Origin: Echinometra lucunter
Lineage: Eukaryota; Echinodermata; Echinoidea; Camarodonta; Echinometridae
DNA length: 64,000 nucleotides
Direction: 5' to 3'
NCBI GenBank assembly: GCA_029962745.1
Contig: CM057155.1
Location: 30,378,506-30,442,505, forward strand
Numbering within the stretch: position 1 is the stretch's first letter; each line of letters starts with the position of its first letter. The translations under genes and the position numbers were made by a program. Shown here one piece after another: positions 37,001 through 47,929 of this stretch. The notes beneath the pieces were generated by a model. That model was not told the origin of the DNA. It made no database searches and saw only the letters and a list, made by a program, of their open reading frames with translations.

Positions 37001-40000
37001 GCCTAATATCTTTTGATGCAGAGCTCTAAAAATCATACCAAATACATGAGCAGAAAGAGCAAAAAATTCTACACAGACTGTGCCCATTTTGGTTGTGTCA
37101 GTATTCGGTGTTTGATACTGAAAATTTTTTAAAGGGAAATAAGCATTAAAATCATTAAATTGGCAATGTGATAGAAAGTTTAAAATCATCGTTTTCCCCT
37201 GCATATTGGCAACTTTTTGACTTCTCATCATAATTTCTGTCAATCTAAATTCATTTCAGATACATGACGTTTTATAAGAAAAATGTAGCAATAAAAGAAA
37301 AATGTTGATGTTGCCAATTTGAAGAATAAAAACTGATCAAATTAGGCTTTAAATAATTCCAGTCACGAATGGGTTAAAGTACAAAAGAAAACTAATCAAA
37401 TTAAAAATGAATATCATTTATACCTCAAGTTGATCCACCAACTGAAGTTCAAATCCCATCAGCCTATCCCAAAGTTTGTCAACCTCCTCTTTGTATTCTG
37501 TTATCTGGGATTCAATTCCATTGGGATCACTCATTACTGTCAACTCTGCAACAATCTGAAAATAAAGAGTTTAAAATGTTTGTGAAAAATAAGAACGAAT
37601 GGCTTCTTCCATTCACGAGTTGAGAATGTTTACACTGGATGATAGAGATGAAGGATTGGATTTTAGGAATACATACATGTATTTTAGACACTATGAACAT
37701 GACGGACAAAGAAAGCGGACAAAATAAACAACCCCTCATTCTACCCTTCACAATGGTTCTGGTAGTCAAAAGAACATCCCTTCACTGCTATTGTCTAAAA
37801 TATGTGGAACAGGTGTCACATGCATATTCACCTGGAACTACATGATCAAATATAATAGCAGTGAAGGGATGTTCTTTTGACTACCAGAACCATTGTGAAG
37901 GGTAGAATGAGAGGTTGTTTATTTTGTCCGTTTTCTTTGTCCGCCATGTTCATAGTGAGAGCAGCTAGACCTGAGCACCCAGCAGAGGTGGATATGGCAT
38001 GGTGCAAGGGGCCATCATCTTCATAATAATCATAAAATTTGTGAAGTATCATTCAACAACATATTTGCAGTCTTCTCATGTCCAACTATCAAAATAGGAA
38101 AAAGAAACTGTGACGGTAAAACAAAATGTGAATCATCAAAGAATTCTGAGGGAATGCCTGTGGCCAAGCATTTGCTCCTCCAACAATTGCTCTAGGCCGT
38201 CTACTTTGTAGAAATTATAATGTTAAAGTTATAATCAGTTTCAAATTATATTTAGGGTAAGTTTAGGATTGGATTAGAGTGTTTGGTCCAGTGGTGAAGT
38301 TGGGAATGTGTAGGAAATTGGCCGTGAGGCAATGGTTGCCAGACTAGGTGCCATACATCTACAACCTCTTTACCTTCTTCTTGTATTTGTTGAATTCAGC
38401 GATGACTGCAATGGCCATCTCCTTGTTCTCATCCTTGGCTTCCTGTACACAGGAGTAGAACTCATCCACTTCCTTGCAGCGCTTCTCATGCTCCTGCAGT
38501 CCAAACTGGAAGACTTGCTGGCAAATAGCCACCATCTTCTCCTTGTAGGTGCATGGCAGTTAAGGGATAAACAACACTTGTTCACTTTAATACACACAAT
38601 GCAGGAAGAATGGCTTGATTTGGACTTTCACTGGATTCCTGTAAATTCATTTTGCATATTTAACTCTTCTAAAATGTTTTCTTTTTAAGTTGCTGGCTAG
38701 CTTGCTACTTTCATCCCTGTAGTGCAGTTAATTTGATGGTTTGCCCTTTTTTGCTAAAGCATCAAAACTAAATGTTGCTCATGTAAAATGATTGCACACA
38801 AAAAAATGGGGGGGGGGGGGGATATTATCAACAATAAAGTCATTAAACAATATAAAATTCAATCATCTTCCTTTTCATCAAATTCTAAACAGGCTTGATA
38901 TTTTCATGTAGAAAAAGGATATACAGCCAAAAGTTCATCAACCCCAGGTAGTGCTCCTAGTTTGCTTGCTTCTGGGTCCTCAGCAAACATGTTGTCAAAG
39001 AGATGAGGTCCATCCAGGTTCTCAACATAGGCAAGCTGGATATAAACAACAAAGAGATACATTGAATGATGAATTGTCTCAGACAGATATCAGCACTTAA
39101 GGGTGTCTGAGACACATGGCCACATCTGGTAAGGTCATATATGTTGTTCTGATGTTCTTGATGGCAAGCTAGTTGTACAACTGAAGGAGTTTATCAAGTC
39201 ATATGTGGTGAATTTTGAAGATGTAACAGAGGCAGTGGGTCGTAATGCTGGTAGAGAGTGGGGTGGGTATAGATAAAAAGGGTAAAAAAAATGCCAGTGG
39301 CAAGGGTGAGGGTGTCATATGAGATGAATGCCTGGGTGACATTATCAGGAGGGCTGAGCATCAGGATGTGGTGAATGAGTGCAGCATGATGGGTTTGGAG
39401 GGCTGGGCAAAAGGCAACAAAGTGGGTGGAGTTTTTATTCCCCACTAAGCAGAGTCTACATCTACATCTACATCTACATCTAGTAAGGTCACGATACCAA
39501 AGATCCCACATTTTCTTTTTTTTTTTCATCTTTTTTTAAATACAAAGGGCTTGTTACGAATGGAATGTCACAAAAAATAATGGACAATTTTGTGTTCTAA
39601 ATAAACTAATTTCTGGTACTGCAGTTAATTAGATGGGTTGATCTTCAGCTAAATTGATAGTAACTTCTTAGACTTTGAATTTAAAAACACCTCATGTACA
39701 TACAGAATGTTAGCTTTTAACCTTCATATATATATACTTTAGCAAAGAGTGTGTCAGGAGTGCTAACATGCAGTATGCAATACTAGCATGCATTTTCTAA
39801 TTCATAAAATTGTTGATACACCAGAACGAACTGGACTGTACAGAGATGGAAATTACAGTTTTCATATATCATTGATCAATCCTTTTTTTTTTTAATCCTT
39901 GCCAAAATGTCCCCATAGGTTTTTTCACTTTCTCTTTCTTCAAGTTTATGCTTTCATCACAAAACAAATACACACAGGGTGGACTTCTCCTTTCAACAGA

Positions 40001-40708
40001 ACACCCAAGTTCTATCTTTTCTGGTTTTTTTGGAGGGGGGATTATTTTGATTTAGTACCTTCTGCTTCTCAAACTCGCTCTCTTTGAGTTCCTTTTCCAA
40101 CCTCTTGTTCTCTGCTGCTGTTTCATCAGCCATCAGTTCTTCAATGGCATACTTATACTGCTCCATAGCTGCCGTTTTCTGGTCAGGAACAAAGAAGAAA
40201 ATGTGGACTGAAAATTAATTGAAGCCATTATTTAAACACATCAACATGCTCCTAATTGTACCACTTCATCCTTGGCACAATGCAAATGTCCTGTGGCAAG
40301 ACACTAATCTACATTTGTCACTGCCACCCAGGTGAGGTACATGGGCACCTGGCAGGAATCAATTCCTGAAAATTCTTGATGGTTGGAATGGGAGCTTGGC
40401 TAAAACTGGGGCACAAATGTGCCAGACATGAGCACTATTCAAGAATCTCCTATTACTGTTATAATCATTACTATATTCTTTCAGAGCAAAATATTTATTT
40501 AAAAAAACAATAACTGAAAATCTGGTTTATGAAGTAACAAACATTCAGGGGAACTAATAAAACATTTAGCTTGTAATGATGAAAGTGGTAAGCTAAAATG
40601 ATTTTTTTTTCATCACTCTGAGGTTTAATTGCAATATGATCATCATTAAGTTTCCAATTTATACTGTCAGCACTCTTCTTCTCTTTTCTTTCTTTCTTTT
40701 TTTTTTTA

Positions 40709-40741
<33 letters not shown>

Positions 40742-43211
40742 GGGGGTGAAGACTTACTGTGTTTCCATCGATAAGCCTGAAATCCAAGTATGCCAGAGTG
40801 GGAATGTGAGCCACAACGTATTGCTTGTAGTTTGCATCATTACAGAATGGATTACCTGCCAGGTTGAGTGTCTGCAATTCTTTAAATCTTCTCAAGTAGA
40901 TTAACTGAAAGATTTATAATGAGATGATTGTTAACAGCATATAGACTACACGGTATAATGGTTGTTTGGTAGAGTCATTTAAAGTATACATGTATGCATT
41001 TTAAGATCTCAACATGAAAAGTCTTACATCCATGCTTTGAAACAACTAGTTGATCTGGGGAGCGTTTCATGAAGAGTTTTGTCGGTGATTTTCACTGACT
41101 AATTTGCTTTCAGCCAATCAGATGCGAGGATTTTCAGTAGCTTATAACATTTGTCGGTGATTTTCACCGACAAAACTCTTCATGAAACGCTCCCCAGATA
41201 GTACTAAGACATTATATTGCCAGGAATTAATACTTATTCATATGATATTGGTACATCATAACACATTTAGGGGGTGTTGCAAGAAACTTATTTGCAATCG
41301 ATTGCAAATTTCAAATGCAAATTTGCAATTGACAGATCAATTTTAACTATAGCAAATCAATTTATATTTTCTGTTGCAAGAAGCAGACCAGCAATCATTT
41401 GCAAATTAGCAATTAATTGCAAGACTTATGATTGATTTTTGGGACCCGAAATTGACTTGCAATTGATTGTAAGTTTCTTGCAATGCACCCTTAGTGTGGA
41501 AGTTTACATCAATCCCTGCAAGATATTTTTCAGCGCCTGAAAAAGCACACATCTTTTTGAGAGGATATTTGAAGTGTACTTAGCCAGATAATAGACATAA
41601 TGAAGTGGGGCATCATTTTACAACAGCACCAATGACTCATTCACTGATCATGCTTTAGTTTGCTTCCATTTCCCTGTTCAAAAATTTGCCTAGAAAAAAA
41701 AATGAATATGTAACTAGAAATTTTCTGGGAATTCAAAATTTTGTAAAACCGCAAAGTAACATAAGGGGGGTCAACTTACTCAAGAAATGGCTACTCACAT
41801 TTTCTAGAGAAGAAAGGTTGTTATTGCCCACTGAAAAGACATGAAGCTTGGTTAGGCTGTCCATATTCTCCAAGGTTGAGATACGGTTGTTGTACAAAGT
41901 CAGGTCTTCTAATTTCTGTAGCTTGTCGAATCCTTCTATTACTTCAATATTGTTGAAAGAAAGGTCTGTTCGGAGATGATAGGAAAATTTTAAAAAAATA
42001 TTAAAGCAGGATTAGATCAAACCACAAAACAATATGGACAAGTCCATCTCTTCAAGGAATGTTTCTGACTAAAAGTTTGTGGAAAGGTGAGGAGAGCTAC
42101 AAAAAATTTGATTTTCATCACAGAATATTGAAATTATTCAAAAATATAATAGACTAAAAGTATCTAAATATTGCATTTAACCTTAAATTCCTTTGGATAT
42201 TTTCTTCATAGCATGAAATAATTGAAAACACATATTTCCATGTTATCCTTATTCTTGAATAACTTACCAAGCCAAACCAGATGAACAAGAGTATCCAAAC
42301 CTTCAATCTTCTCAATAATATTGTTATCTAGCTGTAGCTTGACCAGATTGGTGAACTGCCACAAGTTGTCAACTTTGAGAATATCTACAGGATGGTGATA
42401 TAGTACATAATAAAGATGATATGTTCCATCAATGATTACTCTAGCCATCATTTAAATCTTCATCTTCTTAAAATGAAACATTATCTACTGCCTTGGTAAA
42501 AAAAAAAAAAAAATTGAATAACTTACAGCTATATTACTTTTTTTAATTCTATTGGTAAAAAAAATACATTTATTGGCACAGGTAAGTAGATCCCCAAAGT
42601 GAGCTGCTCATAGATTACTTCTATCCTAGCTAATTAGAATATTGATGAAAGATGATGAAAAAAGTACATCTTAAAAATTGGAAAGTAATTTCCTTGTACA
42701 AGAATGAAAGAGTTATTAAACTAAATCCTAATCATTAATAAATCAAGATTTAATCTATTTCAGTCACCTTGTTTTAGTAATCAAAATACTCTCTGTATAC
42801 CCTCACATTTTGTTTCCAGGCAAACAGTAATTCAAAACAAATTTGCACAGAAATATTTATCTATCTTTCAGAGAAATGTTGTCAGATTAATTGAAAGGGC
42901 AGCAAATATTGATAGAATGAAAAGCTACTACAAGTACCTAACACATAATTTTCATACAGTAAAATGCCATGTTCATGCAAAAGCTTAGGCTTTGTGTGTT
43001 TACAAAGACACATGGCCCCTCCCTTTTTATGTCTAGAGTTAAGTTCATTACTTTTGAAGTCCAGTCTGAGCTGTGTCACATCTGTAAAGTCTATTCCCTC
43101 AGCCTTGGCAATCCTTCCAGCTTCTTCCTTAGGCCCCTGCTCCTCAACAGCCTTCTGGAGCATGATTTCATCGACCACGGCTGGCTCCACCGTGTCATAC
43201 AGACGACTCAT
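34089..43211 (-). CDS. DRC3: Dynein regulatory complex subunit 3 (LRRC48), complete
   Basis: Eleven coding exons in transcript order: 43211-43052, 42384-42268, 41965-41799, 40904-40758, 40178-40059, 39035-38923, 38548-38374, 37555-37424, 35827-35757, 35206-35083, 34334-34089. The sum is 1572 nt, 523 aa plus stop, the same length as human DRC3. It starts MSRLYDTVEPAVVDE; about five or six leucine-rich repeats fill residues 45-175 (LVKLQLDNNIIEKIEGLDTL, LYNNRISTLENMDSL), followed by a cap (YLDFRLIDGNT). Long charged helical segments likely to form coiled coils follow to the C-terminus, including VDKDTITNAVSASHDVHLLK. Introns 6 and 9 are AT-AC; the rest are GT-AG. DRC3 is part of the nexin-dynein regulatory complex of motile cilia. 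A CCAAG Kozak-like context precedes the ATG. Confidence 0.96.
34429..34779. mobile_element. MITE in DRC3 intron 10, relative of 9662-9962
   Basis: The ends are GGCGTTCAGATACGAGGCAA and TTGCCTCATATTTGAACACC. It shares with the PEF1 copy the blocks TTTGCAGC or GCTGCAAAAAA, ATTCCTAAAAAGTTAG and the inverted ends. Confidence 0.75.
35207..35756 (-). other. DRC3: DRC3 intron 9: U12-type AT-AC intron
   Basis: Read on the minus strand the intron begins ATATCCTTTTG and ends TTTCCTTAACCACTGAAATTCAC, split here as TTTCCTTAAC plus CACTGAAATTCAC. The donor matches the U12 AT-AC consensus and TTCCTTAAC is the exact U12 branch-site consensus, with the branch A about 14 nt before the AC. Joining these sites restores VQGLISQIRDLEN, matching human VQSLMAQCRDLEN. 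Confidence 0.92.
36227..36406. mobile_element. Tigger/pogo-like MITE, copy 2
   Basis: TA-bounded, with ends CAGTGGAAACTTGGTATAA and TTATCCAGAGTTTCCACTG, and internal CCTGATATAACAAG blocks shared with copy 1. It lies in DRC3 intron 8. Confidence 0.75.
36550..36942. mobile_element. hAT-like MITE with GGCGTAAATCC ends, copy 1
   Basis: The ends are CATTGGCGTAAATCC and GGATTTACGCCAGTG. Flanks TGCTCTTC (left) and TACTCTTC (right) match at 7 of 8 bases, as an aged 8-bp target duplication. The interior has long G and C runs. A longer relative is at 52663-53852. Confidence 0.75.
36962..37377. mobile_element. TTAA-flanked MITE, family 1, copy E
   Basis: A full-length copy in DRC3 intron 8, only 20 bp from the right end of the hAT-like MITE at 36550-36942 and 46 bp from exon 8. 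Confidence 0.87.
37689..37957. repeat. Long inverted repeat, about 100-bp arms
   Basis: The arms at 37689-37792 and 37856-37957 are nearly perfect reverse complements (for example CACAATGGTTCTGGTAGTCA and TGACTACCAGAACCATTGTG). A spacer of about 63 bp separates them. It lies in DRC3 intron 7, so the primary transcript could form a long hairpin. Confidence 0.85.
38549..38922 (-). other. DRC3: DRC3 intron 6: U12-type AT-AC intron
   Basis: On the minus strand the intron begins ATATCCTTTTTC and ends CCCTTAACTGCCATGCAC. CCTTAAC is the U12 branch core, with its A about 11 nt before the terminal AC. Joining the sites gives VDELLAVYKEKMV, matching human GELLETYKDKFV. A GT-AG reading is possible in frame but would delete the VYK that human has as TYK. 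Confidence 0.92.
40681..40746. repeat. Homopolymer G run in DRC3 intron 4
   Basis: About 31 consecutive G on the plus strand (40710-40740), preceded by a CTTT-rich tract. Its inner end is about 12 bp from exon 4, and the transcript strand reads poly-C. Confidence 0.92.
41053..41199. mobile_element. Fully palindromic MITE in DRC3 intron 3
   Basis: ATCTGGGGAGCGTTTCATGA opens it and the exact reverse complement closes it. The arms continue through GTCGGTGATTTTCA and TGAAAATCACCGAC-like blocks. The spacer includes CAGCCAATCAGA. Confidence 0.82.
41272..41490. mobile_element. MITE with GGGTGTTGCAAGAAACTTA ends
   Basis: Its inverted ends are GGGTGTTGCAAGAAACTTA and TAAGTTTCTTGCAATGCACCC-like sequence. 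The interior repeats GCAATTGATTGC-type motifs. It lies in DRC3 intron 3, 73 bp from the preceding palindrome. Confidence 0.75.
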
Positions 43212-45419
43212 CTTGGCAGTGGACTTGCTATCACGATCCTTAAAATCTAATCACGTCACTAAGATTTGACACTAAGCGATTTCTCTTTTCTGCTCGTCTA
43301 GTCTGTGTAAGCATAATGACAATGAAAAAGCCATTTTGTTAATACTGCTGATTCATACAAGTTTAGCACAGGCCATATCTTTTTCTTTGTTTATTCTTAA
43401 GTCTTCTCCTGTTGATATTCCATTTCCAGTCAAAGGTAAGTTTCAAACAGATCTAGAAAAAAAGCTAGTTTAGCACAGGCCTTATTCTTTGTTTTTGTCT
43501 GACACTTAGATACAATTTATGCGTACATGTAGCTAAGACATAGTTGAAGGTGAGGTGCCTCACATATCTCGGCTTTTCAGCAGAAAGTGGAACATTAATC
43601 ACCGCTTTAATTACTGTAGTTCAGTTAAGATACTTACAAAACTTTCCAGATTACTGTCATTTTTCTTGCTGACAGGATGGCACAAAAAATTACATTAAAT
43701 TCCCAGATCCTCAATGTACATGTAAACTGATAAATGAAAATTTAAGTTATATCTGCATCTATTCATGACTTAATCCATGTTGGTTAACGTTACTTACAGT
43801 GATTGATAAAGTGAAGTAAACTAAAAATCTGTTGTCAGTGACAGTGTTGAGACACACGTAGACTAATCAACATTAGACCCTAAACTAAAGTCTTATAAAG
43901 AAGAGTCAAATTCTACGCCTAGAGTTCTGATGCTTATAATACTTACAAGGGAAAGACTTCCTTTTGCGACAGCCACCCAAATTTGCTAACGGAATAAAGC
44001 ACACCCTACATGTTGGGTGGCTGTCATGGCTGTCGCAAAAGTCTTGCCCTTACGAGCTACAAAAAATAGCATGATAGCGATCTAGAAGAGTCTATGTTAG
44101 GTCAAAAGAAATAAACACAGACCTCACTCCTCAGTCTCAGAATTAACTTAGACTTTACAATTAACGTCCGTGCGCAATGAGTCGCCGCGAATATTGACTC
44201 GACACTCACCAGTCATTAAACGTCACCTCTTGTCAGAAGTCATCCTCTAAAAATTATCTGCATCGCTGCAGACTTAGTTGTGGCTACAGTGAATAGGTCA
44301 AAATATGTCCTTCTGCTCTTGCAAAGTCTCTTGTAAGGTCCGGCACTAAAATAAGAGTTGAGAACGATCAAAGTTCGACTTCCACACACACTCCTGCAAA
44401 TAACTGAAAATGGCGCTCGGGCGACGAACATGCCACATCCCTACTAAGCAATCGTTGTCTCCCAATCCGATGATGTAAGCTGGTAAACTTTGCAGTCAAA
44501 ATGAAGTATAACATTTGCTGATCAAGTTCATACCATTTTAAAAGTGGGGGTAGTGTGATTTAAAAAAACAGAAGGGGGTGGCTTCTCAACGGAGAAAGTT
44601 CTACACGCAGAAGGCGAGTCAGCAAAGATCTGGCACACATGCTGTGTTTATGTACGAAAATCGTGTATGCGCACATGCACAGAACTGTCAAGACATATTG
44701 AGTGTACACGGTGGTGACTCAACATCAGCAACGTACATGTACGGACTCACCAACCCGGAAGTACGTAAGTAGTGACGTTATTTTCTTTGAAACGGCGCAA
44801 TTTTCAAATTTATGTTTTCAAGATATTTTACCGGTTTTATTAATGTTTTCATATTAAATCATGATTATGGCAAGAATAATGATTATTTTTGCCATATCGT
44901 CATGATCGTGGTTTAGGAAACCACTCGTTATTGACACATGCATTTGTGTACAAAGAGAATGGAAGTGGAAATAGGAAACCAATGCATGTGACTGAATAAA
45001 GTGCTGCTGTACAAAGTGAACGGTGGTTTCCTATTTCACGATAATGCCATTATTTTTATAGTAGAGGAAGTTTAATGTCGTCGGATGGCGACTCATTGCG
45101 CAAGGACGTTTACAGACACAAAAACCCACATGTGGGATTGAGGCAATTTTTCAGCTACTCCCGAATACGAACAGTTGATCAATCGGCAAACACAATTCAT
45201 CAGGTTGTTGGAAACAAAATTCCACATACCAAATTCAACATTCTCACACAAAAACTTCACCATTTAACTAAAATGTCAGTGGTCTTTATTATACATACCG
45301 CAGTTATAATCGAAAAATTCTCAATCGCGTCAGCTGTTGTCATGGAGTTTTTCGTCTGTGCTACAGCAAAGTTTTTAAAGCAATGCATGCACTAGTCGAG
45401 TGAGTAGTACGAGGTAAGT
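43212..45419. promoter_or_regulatory. DRC3 upstream region and possible TOM1 5' exon
   Basis: It contains DRC3 5' untranslated sequence and promoter on the minus strand. A palindromic MITE at 43944-44054 (TTTTGCGACAGCCACCCAA with inverted partner) and an AAAATGGCG YY1-like motif near 44409 are present. A consensus donor GAG|GTAAGT at 45411-45419 could end an untranslated first exon of TOM1. Short ORFs at 44578-44772 and 45075-45395 have no recognised domain. Confidence 0.4.
43944..44054. mobile_element. Palindromic MITE upstream of DRC3
   Basis: AAGGGAAAGACTTCC and TTTTGCGACAGCCACCCAA on the left pair with TTGGGTGGCTGTC and GTCGCAAAAGTCTTGCCCTT on the right. Confidence 0.7.
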
Positions 45420-45824
45420 GCTAAAACCAACGAACGTAGAGGGCGTCAACACTTTTCAGTGTTGCTATAAGGAAGGTTCACTGCGCTTATTTTTTGTGAC
45501 CATCATTTTCTCGGATTTTCTCTCAGAGAGGTTTTTTAGTAGATTGTAGAGTTGATTTTTTTTCTATTTGAAAATTTTACCACTTTTGAATAAAAAAAAT
45601 TGAAATAAAATCTTATGGCAAATAATGTTTTAATGCTTTTGTTTTATTTTAAGTAAGAAAAAAAGCTCAAATAGCGATAATTTTATAATCTTACTTTTTG
45701 ATACAATAATATGGATTTGTGAGGTTGATAACGGTCTTCTGCTAGATTTCGCTGCTACTACTATAGATCCACTCTTCTGTACTCTGTGTATACTGTGTCG
45801 CGACTTATCATCATGCGATGAAAA

Positions 45825-47929
45825 ATGACCGCCTCGTCGGAGTCCGTGAAAGTGAACAAAGTTGGACCAGGTATAATTTGAATTATGAAATTTAATGTTA
45901 GATTTACTTATTTGAAATGATAATTAATCAAATTTGGCAATTGAGGGGAATAAGGGACCGACTGTCTACATGCAAATTATTGTCTAGATTCTAAGCTTAA
46001 CCTCCAAACTTTAATTTTTGCCAACCCGCGCCTGTGCCTGCGGGCCCCCTGCCGCAGTCTGCATGCGTGCGAAGTTTACGTCGGCCCGTTTTCCGATCGT
46101 TCTGGGGCTAAAACTTAAGTCTAGGTCTAGTCAATCAAGACAATTATTATTAGGCAATTTCTTTGTGATCAAATCCAATACATCATTAAAACTGTCAGCA
46201 GTATCGTGAAATATGCCCGCTGTAAAAATGTTCTAAGTTTCTTTGAGGGTTGGCCGGTTGGGTAACAACACCAACGTTTAACTCGTCTTGAGTAGATCTA
46301 GACTTAGCCCCGGATCGGAACGAACGCTGCTACGGCTACGCGTTCGGGCTGCCGCAGTAACATAGCCATAACTTTATAGGCCAGACATACCAGATTCTTT
46401 TTTGCCTTTTCTTTTATGATAGGAGAGACCAGCCATTTATGACTTAGTCATGCTTGTAAGGATCCTCCAACTAATTTGTACAATTTGTTGTTTGATTGTA
46501 AATACCTTTTTATCTTGATGTGGTTTGTAGTGATATGAAATGAAAATGGAAATTACATTTGAATTTTTTGTAGGGTTAACACATATCTGGAAAAAAAAAT
46601 CTAAAGTCATGGACATAGATAATGTAAAAAAAAAAATCAAATAATTTGCATGACTTGTCAACCTCTGAATGCCATTCACGTGAAATTTAAAGTTTGAACA
46701 TGAAATTATGTCTTGTTTTTCGAAATTTTGAAGAAATCTCCATCATTGACATTGTTATTTCTTTTTCTTTTCAGTAACAAAGTTAGGGTCTGTTGAAGAT
46801 CAAACTCCTGTAGCCCCTATGCCCAGGCAAGATCAACAAATTGCTCATGGCTCAACCTCCCAGCCAATCTTCACCATCTAAACAGAGAACATTGTCGCCT
46901 ATCTCTGGAATAAAAGAGCTGCTAAAGAAACTGATCCAGATGCTGGGCAGAAAATGCTTGGTAGGTTTTATATTTGTTAATAGGTCAAGTCCTACCCACA
47001 TCAGCTTTTAAACTCCTACTGGCTAGTCATTACCGCCAGAAAAGCTTCAAGAGCTTTTGTGTGTATTGGCCTGCGTTTTGGTATGCTCGATAATTCATAC
47101 ATGAGAGGAAAAGAATTATTTAAAATTTCAATTTCAAGTCTGAATCCCCAAATCTGTGGCACATTAAGAGTTGAAGAGTCCCTGAATCAGATAATCTAGC
47201 AAATTTAAGAAAATCATATCTTGCTTAGGGCAATTTTGTTGTTTGCTTTTGACCCCATGCAATGGTGAATGTTTGATAGCCTACAGTCACACACAAGTTT
47301 GATCTTATGTGCTCCTACCCTCTTTTTAAGGAAATTAAATAAAAATCAGAGAGTGAAGTTGAGTAAAATTAGCCATTGGCATGATTAGATCAAAATTACA
47401 AAAATTTACATTTGAAAAAGGATATTGCATGTACATGTATGATTTAACAATTTTCATATCCCCCTCAGAAGAGTGAAAGTTGAGTAAAATTAACCATTGG
47501 CATGATTGCACCAAAATGACAAAAATTTACATTTAAACAAGGATATTGCATGTACATGTATGATTTAAAATTTTCACATCCCCCCTCAACATAAATTAAA
47601 ATCACTTAATTGTTTAAGTCATGTAGGTTTGCATTTTCATATATTTTACAAAATTATATCTCTTTTAGTTTTGAGCTATTGCAAAAATATTTTCATACTT
47701 CTTTTAAAGAAGACTTATTTGTTATTATATTATATTATTTTTTCTCTTTTTGCTTTTCAGAAGATTCTGGTGATCAAAATACTATAGCCCCTAGACAATC
47801 AAAGAATTGCTCAAGTCTCAACCTGCCATGCCACCCTTCACCACCTATAAAGACCAGAGCACATCACGGCCTTTGTCCGAATGTAAGGAGCTGCTGATAC
47901 TGAACCAGATGCTGTTCAGAAATTGCTTG
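45825..47929 (+). pseudogene. Exon-like units inside the 5.4-kb transposon
   Basis: A first exon (45825-45870) encodes MTASSESVKVNKVGP and ends in phase 1 at a GT donor. Two later blocks, 46775-46960 and 47761-47929, each follow a good TTTTCAG acceptor, share many sequence blocks and end at CTTG|GTAG. Either can join exon 1 in phase, but the first path stops after about 50 aa and the second is also closed. The second block has a different length. This looks like a decayed transposon gene or a non-coding transcript; I recognise no protein family. Confidence 0.4.
47353..47595. repeat. Tandem duplication, about 120-bp unit
   Basis: GTTGAGTAAAATTA, CCATTGGCATGATT, AAAAATTTACATTT and GGATATTGCATGTACATGTA occur in the same order twice, around 47353-47470 and 47475-47595. 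It lies between the two exon-like blocks of the transposon. Confidence 0.85.

Noticed and set aside
38332..38688. 118-codon plus-strand ORF
   Set aside because: Antisense shadow of DRC3 exon 7.
44400..44460. Small ORF starting ATGGCGCTCGGGCG as a gene start
   Set aside because: It closes after about 20 codons with no donor in phase. The AAAATGGCG motif fits a promoter element better.
45075..45395. 106-codon ORF upstream of the transposon
   Set aside because: No recognisable domain, codon use is unremarkable and there are no matching exons. Kept only as part of a possible untranslated region.
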